From positions 273,828 to 337,827 of the forward strand of contig NZ_MKZO01000058.1 in NCBI RefSeq assembly GCF_001941965.1: a stretch of DNA of 64,000 nucleotides, read 5' to 3'. Below, piece by piece: positions 58,636 through 64,000 of the stretch (positions within the stretch are counted from its first letter, which is position 1; each line of letters begins with the position of its first letter). The position numbers were made by a program, and so were the translations under genes. The notes below the pieces were generated by a model that did no database searches, had not been told where the DNA came from, and saw nothing but the letters and a program-made list of their open reading frames with translations. The stretch is from Pseudomonas putida (GTDB lineage: Bacteria; Pseudomonadota; Gammaproteobacteria; Pseudomonadales; Pseudomonadaceae).

Positions 58636-59727
58636 ATGAAGTTGTCGCGTTCTTGTTCGTTGATTTTCCTGGGGCTGGCGCTGGGGTTGACGGGTTGCCG
58701 CGACAAACCGGCCGAAGAGCCGCAGCATCCGCGCGTGACGGTGCAGAAGGTCGAGACCGGCGATTTTTCCCCGCGGGTCACCCTCACCGGTGATGTCCAG
58801 GCCCAGGTGCATAGCGACCTGTCGTTCCGGGTGGGAGGCAAGATCATTTCCCGCAGCGTCGATGTGGGCGATCACGTTAAGGCCAACCAGGTGCTGGCGC
58901 GCCTGGACCCCAAGGACCTGCAAACCAATGTCGATTCGGCCAATGCCGAGGTGCTGGCCGCGCGTGCGCGGGTGACGCAAAGCTCGGCGGCCTTCGTCCG
59001 CCAGCAGAAACTCCTGCCCAAGGGCTACACCAGCCAGAGCGAGTACGACTCGGCCCAGGCCGCGCTGCGCAGCAGCCAGAGCGCCCTGAAAGCCGCCGAG
59101 GCGCAACTGGCCAACGCCAAGGAACAACTGAGCTACACCGCGCTGGTGGCTGATGCCGCCGGGGTCATCACCGAGCGCCAGGCCGAGGTCGGCCAGGTGG
59201 TCCAGGCCACGGTACCGATCTTCAGCCTGGCCCGGGATGGCGGGCGTGATGCGGTGTTCAACGTCTATGAGTCGCTGCTGCTGGCGCCCAACAGCGAGCA
59301 GGCGATCACCGTCAGCCTGATCGACGACCCCAAGGTGCAGGCCACCGGGCATGTCCGCGAAATCACCCCGACGGTGTCGGCGCAGAGCGGCACGGTGCAG
59401 ATCAAGATCGCCCTGGACAAGGTGCCGCCAGGCATGGACCTGGGTTCGGCGGTGAGCGCCACCGGCAATGCCCAGGGCAAGCCGGGCATCGAGCTGCCCT
59501 GGTCGGCGCTGACCAAGGAACTGCGTGAGCCGGCGGTGTGGCTGGTAGGGGAGGACAACAAGGTGCACCTGCAGAAAGTCACGGTCAGCCGCTATCTCAC
59601 CGGCGAAGTGGTGGTCAGCGATGGCCTGGAGGCGGGCCAGCAGGTGGTGGTGCTCGGCACCCAGCTGCTGCACCCGGGGATGCAGGTGGAAATCGTCGAC
59701 GGGGCCAAGGCGGGGTTGGGTCAATGA
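58636..59727 (+). CDS. triA: RND efflux periplasmic adaptor lipoprotein, TriA type
   Basis: 363 residues from ATG 58636. A lipobox GLTGC anchors it to the inner membrane. The membrane-fusion protein layout is clear: beta-barrel and lipoyl halves (LSFRVGGKIISRSVDVGDHVKANQVLARLDP) around a coiled-coil hairpin rich in Ala/Gln/Glu (about 95-175). First of two consecutive adaptor genes before one RND pump gene, the unusual arrangement of the P. aeruginosa triclosan pump TriABC. Confidence 0.88.
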   Translation: MKLSRSCSLIFLGLALGLTGCRDKPAEEPQHPRVTVQKVETGDFSPRVTLTGDVQAQVHSDLSFRVGGKIISRSVDVGDHVKANQVLARLDPKDLQTNVDSANAEVLAARARVTQSSAAFVRQQKLLPKGYTSQSEYDSAQAALRSSQSALKAAEAQLANAKEQLSYTALVADAAGVITERQAEVGQVVQATVPIFSLARDGGRDAVFNVYESLLLAPNSEQAITVSLIDDPKVQATGHVREITPTVSAQSGTVQIKIALDKVPPGMDLGSAVSATGNAQGKPGIELPWSALTKELREPAVWLVGEDNKVHLQKVTVSRYLTGEVVVSDGLEAGQQVVVLGTQLLHPGMQVEIVDGAKAGLGQ

Positions 59728-60791
59728 AGACATCCGTGATGCTGGCGGGCTGCCTGTTGCTGGTGGCCTGTGGCGGCGAAAAGGAAAAGCCCGAGCCGAT
59801 CCGGCCGGTGCTGTCGGTGCAAGTGCAGACCCAGGATGCGCTCAACCTCGGGCGTTTCGCCGGGACCATCCAGGCCCGCTATGAAAGCACCCTGGGTTTC
59901 CGCGTTGGTGGGCGCATCGCGCGGCGCTGGGTCGATGTCGGGGCCACGGTGAAGCCGGGGGACGTGCTGGCCAGCCTCGACCCCACCGACCAGCGCAACC
60001 AGTTGCGCGCCGCCGAAGGCGACCTGGCGAAGATCGAGGCGCAATGGATCAATGCCCAGGCCAACGCGCGGCGCCAGCAGCAGTTGTATGACCGTGGCGT
60101 CGGTGCCCAGGCCCAGCTGGATATCGCCCAGACCGACCTGAAAACCACCGGGGCCAGCCGCGAGCAGGCCAGGGCGGCGGTACAGCAGGCCAGGGACCAG
60201 CTCGGCTACGCGGAACTGCGCACCGACCACGCCGCCGTGGTCACCGACTGGCAGGCCGAGGCCGGCCAGACCGTGGCGGCGGGGCAGGCGGTGGTCAAGC
60301 TGGCGCGGCCGGACATCAAGGAGGCAGTGATCGACCTGCCCACCTACCTCGCCGACGACCTGAAGCAAGGCGTGGAATTCACCGTGATGGCGCAGCTCGA
60401 CAACAGCATCCGCACCAGCGCCGTGGTGCGCGAAATAGAACCCCAGGCCGATGCCAGCACGCGCACCCGGCGTGCGCGCCTGACCCTGCGCGAGACCCCG
60501 GAGGCCTTCCGTCTCGGCACCTCGATCAGCGTCACGCTGAGCACGGCGGTCAGCCCGCGCAGCGAGATCCCGCGCAGTGCCTTGCAGGAAGTCGAGGGTC
60601 AGACCCGGGTGTGGATCGTCGACACCCGGCAGAGCGTGGTGAATCCGCGGGAGGTTCAGGTGCTGCAGAAAGGACAGGATTCGGTGTTGCTGGCCTCGGG
60701 CGTGGAGCCCGGCGAGCGGGTCGTCACCGCCGGAGTGAACAGCCTCAAGCCGGGGCAGAAGGTCATGGTCGATGAGGAAGGGACGCGATGA
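59724..60791 (+). CDS. triB: RND efflux periplasmic adaptor lipoprotein, TriB type
   Basis: 355 residues from ATG 59724 (ATGA overlap). Lipobox LLVAC. The lipoyl half LGFRVGGRIARRWVDVGATVKPGDVL and a coiled coil with repeated Gln/Ala follow. In TriABC both adaptors are needed for activity, so a heteromeric adaptor ring is likely here. Overlaps the pump gene start. Confidence 0.88.
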   Translation: MKTSVMLAGCLLLVACGGEKEKPEPIRPVLSVQVQTQDALNLGRFAGTIQARYESTLGFRVGGRIARRWVDVGATVKPGDVLASLDPTDQRNQLRAAEGDLAKIEAQWINAQANARRQQQLYDRGVGAQAQLDIAQTDLKTTGASREQARAAVQQARDQLGYAELRTDHAAVVTDWQAEAGQTVAAGQAVVKLARPDIKEAVIDLPTYLADDLKQGVEFTVMAQLDNSIRTSAVVREIEPQADASTRTRRARLTLRETPEAFRLGTSISVTLSTAVSPRSEIPRSALQEVEGQTRVWIVDTRQSVVNPREVQVLQKGQDSVLLASGVEPGERVVTAGVNSLKPGQKVMVDEEGTR

Positions 60792-63700
60792 AAGGCAGCT
60801 TCAACCTCTCCGAGTGGGCCCTGCGCCATCAATCGTTCGTCTGGTACCTGATGTTCGTCGGCCTGCTGATGGGGGTGTTTTCCTACCTCAACCTGGGGCG
60901 TGAGGAAGACCCGTCGTTCACCATCAAGACCATGGTCATCCAGACCCGCTGGCCCGGCGCGACCCAGGACGAAACACTGATGCAGGTCACCGACCGCATC
61001 GAGAAGAAGCTCGAGGAGCTGGACTCCCTCGACTACGTGAAAAGCTACACCCGGCCCGGCGAGTCGACGGTCTACGTGTACCTGCGCGACACCACCAAGG
61101 CCGAGGACATCCCGCAGATCTGGTACCAGGTGCGCAAGAAGGTCCAGGACATCCGCGGCGAGTTCCCCCAGGGCATCCAGGGCCCGGGTTTCAACGATGA
61201 GTTCGGTGATGTCTACGGCTCGATCTACGCCTTTACCGCCGACGGCCTGAGCATGCGCGAGCTGCGCGACTATGTGGAGCAGGTCCGCGCCGAGATCCGT
61301 ACCGTACCCAACCTGGGCAAGATCGAGATGATCGGCACCCAGGACGAAGTGCTCTACCTCAACTTCTCCACCCGCAAGCTGGCGGCCCTGGGCATCGACC
61401 AGCGCCAAGTGGTGCAGGCCCTGCAGGCGCAGAACGCGGTGACCCCGGCGGGAGTGATCGAGGCCGGGCCGGAGCGGATTTCCGTGCGCACCACTGGCCA
61501 GTTCGCCTCGGAAAAAGACCTGGCCGAGGTCAACCTGCGTCTCGACGACCGCTTCTACCGCCTGGCCGATATCGCCGAGATCAAGCGCGGCTATGTCGAT
61601 CCGCCGTCGGTGCAGTTCCGCTACAACGGGCACGACGCCATCGGCCTGGCCGTCGGCATGAAGGCCGGCGGCAACATGCAGGTGTTCGGCAAGCTGCTGC
61701 AGGAGCGCATGGACCAGTTGATCAGCGAACTGCCGCTGGGCGTTGGCGTGTATACCGTGTCGGACCAGGCAGTGGTGGTGAAGGAGGCGGTCGGCGGCTT
61801 CACCAGTGCGCTGTTCGAGGCGGTGGTGATCGTCCTGCTGGTGAGTTTCGTCAGCCTCGGCCTGCGCGCCGGCCTGGTGGTGGCCTGCTCGATTCCGCTG
61901 GTGCTGGCGATGGTCTTCGTGTTCATGGAGTACAGCGGCATCACCATGCAGCGGATCTCCCTGGGCGCCCTGATCATCGCCCTCGGTCTGCTGGTGGACG
62001 ACGCGATGATCACCGTCGAAGTGATGGTCACCCGCCTGGAAATGGGCGAAACCAAAGACCAGGCGGCGACCTTCGCCTATACCTCCACGGCCTTCCCCAT
62101 GCTTACCGGGACCCTGGTCACCGTGGCCGGGTTCGTGCCCATCGGCCTCAACGCTAGCTCGGCGGGGGAGTACACCTTTACCCTGTTCGCGGTGATCGCG
62201 GTGGCGTTGATCGTCTCGTGGATCGTTGCCGTGCTGTTCGCCCCGGTGCTCGGTGTGCACCTGCTCAGTACCAAGCTCAAGAAGCACGAGGAAAAGCCCG
62301 GTTGGGTCGGCAACAGCTTCCATGGTGGCCTGCTCTGGTGCATGCGCCACCGCTGGCTGACCATCATTGGCACGGTGCTGATCTTCGCCCTGTCGATCTT
62401 CTGCATCCGTTTCGTGCAGAACCAGTTCTTCCCCTCGTCGGACCGGCCGGAATTGCTGGTGGACCTCAACCTGCCGCAGAACGCCTCGATCGCCGAGACG
62501 CGCAAGGCCGTGGACCGCCTCGAAGCCACGCTCAAGGACGACCCGGACGTGGTGCACTGGAGTTCCTATATTGGCCAGGGGGCTGTGCGTTTCTACCTGC
62601 CGCTCGACCAGCAGTTGCAGAACCCGTACTACGCGCAGCTGGTGGTGGTGAGCAAGGGTCTGGAGTCGCGCGAGGCGCTCAAGGCGCGTTTGCAGAAGCG
62701 CTTGCGGGATGACTTCGTCGGGATTGGCAGTAACGTCCAGTCGCTGGAAATGGGCCCGCCGGTGGGGCGGCCGATCCAGTACCGGGTCAGCGGCAAGGAC
62801 ATCGACCTGGTGCGCAAGCATGCCATCGACCTGGCAACCTTGCTCGACAGCAACCCGCATATTGGCGACATGATTTATGACTGGAACGAGCCGGGCAAGG
62901 TGCTGCGCATCGACATCGCCCAGGACAAGGCGCGGCAGTTAGGGTTGTCGTCGGAGGATGTGGCCAATGTGATGCAGGCCATCGTCACGGGGGCGCCGGT
63001 CACCGAGGTCAACGACAGCATCTACTTGATCGACGTGGTGGCGCGGGCCGAGGACAGCGAGCGAGGGTCGCCGCAGACCTTGCAGAACCTGCAGATCGTC
63101 ACACCCAGCGGTACGTCGATTCCGTTGCTGGCGTTCGCCACGGTGCGTTACGAATTGGAGCAGCCGCTGGTCTGGCGCCGCGATCGCAAGCCGACCATCA
63201 CCATCAAGGCCTCGGTGCGTGACGAGATCCAGCCGACCGACCTGGTGGCGCAGCTCAAGCCGAAGATCGACGAGTTCGCCAGCAAGCTGCCGACCGGGTA
63301 TGAAGTGGCCACGGGCGGTACGGTGGAGGAGAGTGCCAAGGCCCAGGGGCCGATCAGCAAGGTGATCCCGCTGATGCTGTTCCTGATGGCGACCTTCCTG
63401 ATGATTCAGTTGCACAGTGTGCAGAAGCTGTTCCTGGTCGCGAGTGTCGCGCCGCTGGGCTTGATTGGCGTGGTCCTGGCGCTGGTGCCGACGGGCACGC
63501 CGATGGGCTTCGTGGCGATCCTGGGGATTCTTGCGCTGATCGGCATCATCATTCGCAACTCGGTGATCCTGGTGACGCAGATCGACGAATATGAAGCGCA
63601 GGGGTATGCGCCGTGGGATGCGGTGGTCGAGGCAACCAACCACCGGCGCCGGCCGATTTTGCTCACGGCGGCGGCGGCCAGCCTGGGGATGATCCCGATT

Positions 63701-63835
63701 GCCCGGGAAGTGTTCTGGGGGCCGATGGCCTACGCCATGATTGGCGGGATCATCGTGGCCACGTTGCTGACGCTGTTGTTCCTGCCGGCGTTGTATGTGG
63801 CGTGGTACAGGATCAAGGAGCCAGCGAAGGCTTGA
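60788..63835 (+). CDS. triC: RND efflux pump inner-membrane transporter, TriC type
   Basis: 1015 residues, the length of TriC. Twelve membrane helices in two halves with large periplasmic loops are visible; helix 4 carries the proton-relay acidic pair in LGLLVDDAMITVEVMV, and helix 10-12 includes GTPMGFVAILGILALIGIIIRNSVIL. It uses proton motive force to expel hydrophobic compounds (triclosan in P. aeruginosa). No outer-membrane channel gene follows; TriABC uses OpmH encoded elsewhere. Confidence 0.9.
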   Translation: MKGSFNLSEWALRHQSFVWYLMFVGLLMGVFSYLNLGREEDPSFTIKTMVIQTRWPGATQDETLMQVTDRIEKKLEELDSLDYVKSYTRPGESTVYVYLRDTTKAEDIPQIWYQVRKKVQDIRGEFPQGIQGPGFNDEFGDVYGSIYAFTADGLSMRELRDYVEQVRAEIRTVPNLGKIEMIGTQDEVLYLNFSTRKLAALGIDQRQVVQALQAQNAVTPAGVIEAGPERISVRTTGQFASEKDLAEVNLRLDDRFYRLADIAEIKRGYVDPPSVQFRYNGHDAIGLAVGMKAGGNMQVFGKLLQERMDQLISELPLGVGVYTVSDQAVVVKEAVGGFTSALFEAVVIVLLVSFVSLGLRAGLVVACSIPLVLAMVFVFMEYSGITMQRISLGALIIALGLLVDDAMITVEVMVTRLEMGETKDQAATFAYTSTAFPMLTGTLVTVAGFVPIGLNASSAGEYTFTLFAVIAVALIVSWIVAVLFAPVLGVHLLSTKLKKHEEKPGWVGNSFHGGLLWCMRHRWLTIIGTVLIFALSIFCIRFVQNQFFPSSDRPELLVDLNLPQNASIAETRKAVDRLEATLKDDPDVVHWSSYIGQGAVRFYLPLDQQLQNPYYAQLVVVSKGLESREALKARLQKRLRDDFVGIGSNVQSLEMGPPVGRPIQYRVSGKDIDLVRKHAIDLATLLDSNPHIGDMIYDWNEPGKVLRIDIAQDKARQLGLSSEDVANVMQAIVTGAPVTEVNDSIYLIDVVARAEDSERGSPQTLQNLQIVTPSGTSIPLLAFATVRYELEQPLVWRRDRKPTITIKASVRDEIQPTDLVAQLKPKIDEFASKLPTGYEVATGGTVEESAKAQGPISKVIPLMLFLMATFLMIQLHSVQKLFLVASVAPLGLIGVVLALVPTGTPMGFVAILGILALIGIIIRNSVILVTQIDEYEAQGYAPWDAVVEATNHRRRPILLTAAAASLGMIPIAREVFWGPMAYAMIGGIIVATLLTLLFLPALYVAWYRIKEPAKA

Positions 63836-63854
63836 GTCTTGTATTGCCCTACCG

Positions 63855-63873
63855 GGCCCTATCGCTGGCAAGC
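63855..63873. repeat. REP element cut by an insertion sequence
   Basis: GGGCCCTATCGCTGGCAAGC is present as in other REPs of the window, but the expected CAGCTCCCAC half is replaced by insertion-sequence DNA from 63874. Confidence 0.85.
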
Positions 63874-64000
63874 TGAACTGGCCTAATGATCCCGGACACC
63901 TCTTAAGGGCGATATGATTCGCCCATTCAGGAGGTTCTATGCAAGAACGGAAGACCTACACCCGCGAGTTTAAGCAACGTGCTGCCAGCATGGTTCTTGA
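63874..64000 (+). mobile_element. IS3-family insertion sequence, left end
   Basis: The end starts TGAACTGGCCTAATGATCCC, a TG-starting terminal repeat of IS3-type elements, followed 65 bp later by a transposase orfA start. The right end is outside the window. Confidence 0.8.
63939..64000 (+). CDS. IS3-family transposase OrfA, 5' end only
   Basis: About 20 codons are visible: MQERKTYTREFKQRAASMVL, preceded by CAGGAGG. The RxYTREFKxxAxxMV start is characteristic of the HTH region of OrfA in IS3-family elements. The rest is beyond the window. Confidence 0.85.
   Translation, partial: MQERKTYTREFKQRAASMVL

Noticed and set aside
60656..62860. A 734-residue minus-strand open frame opposite the RND pump gene
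   Set aside because: His/Gln/Asp-rich shadow translation of the pump gene; the plus strand encodes a full RND protein.

Overview
The window comes from a Pseudomonas chromosome of the fluorescens/putida type. The evidence is high GC coding sequence, several copies of the Pseudomonas REP palindrome (core GCTGGCAAGCCAGCTCCCAC), and familiar blocks: gabDT, desA next to a GGDEF/EAL gene, oscA-sbp-cysTWA, tonB-exbB-exbD and a triABC-type efflux operon. The species cannot be fixed from the sequence alone.

Layout. (1) 1-5416, minus strand: a srfABC-type operon, srfC cut by the window edge. (2) 5640-9212: two near-identical copies of a ycaC-type hydrolase gene, each with its promoter region and terminator, flanking a Xre/RES toxin-antitoxin pair and a secreted protein. 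(3) 9531-20775: an 11.2 kb element integrated in the 3' end of tRNA-Arg(CCG), bounded by 49-bp direct repeats. It has an integrase, an AlpA/excisionase-type regulator, a likely replication gene beside a four-copy 13-bp repeat, and a full HK97-type head and packaging set (capsid, protease, portal, HNH, TerS, TerL, connector, head closure). There are no tail or lysis genes except one lambda gpI-like tail-assembly gene. This is the layout of a capsid-forming, tail-stealing phage satellite (cfPICI type) and is the most notable system here.

(4) 20890-28328: a GntR-controlled cluster coding for an AprA-like flavoprotein, an AprB-like ferredoxin, a sulfonate/nitrate-type ABC importer with an oversized binding protein, a HEAT-repeat protein and a DUF971 protein. 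I infer a sulfur-related uptake and redox pathway of unknown substrate. (5) 28484-31606: gabD and gabT. (6) 31705-37384: an HDOD protein with a pseudo-receiver, a PAS-GGDEF cyclase, desA, and a membrane PAS-GGDEF-EAL protein. (7) 37503-41647: oscA and the sulfate importer sbp-cysT-cysW-cysA, followed by a frameshifted lysR. (8) 42939-44916: tonB-exbB-exbD. (9) 45011-47134: an AbiEi-like/nucleotidyltransferase pair behind a large palindrome.

(10) 47242-48183: three copies of a covarying three-way-junction repeat upstream of a small DUF3077/DUF6124-type gene. (11) 48284-50826: an RBBP9-like hydrolase, an atypical sigma-54 activator and a MetQ-like binding protein. (12) 50975-58448: four stand-alone mini-Rhs genes interrupted by a cystine/polar amino acid ABC importer. 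The first three have arisen by duplication that carried along the metQ 3' end. (13) 58636-63835: triABC-type RND efflux operon. (14) 63874 to the end: start of an IS3-type insertion sequence that has landed inside a REP palindrome.

Sulfur acquisition is the common theme of blocks 4, 7, 11 and 12. A near-identical 19-bp motif lies upstream of blocks 4 and 12, and a looser version upstream of oscA, suggesting a shared sulfur-starvation regulator such as CysB (inference).
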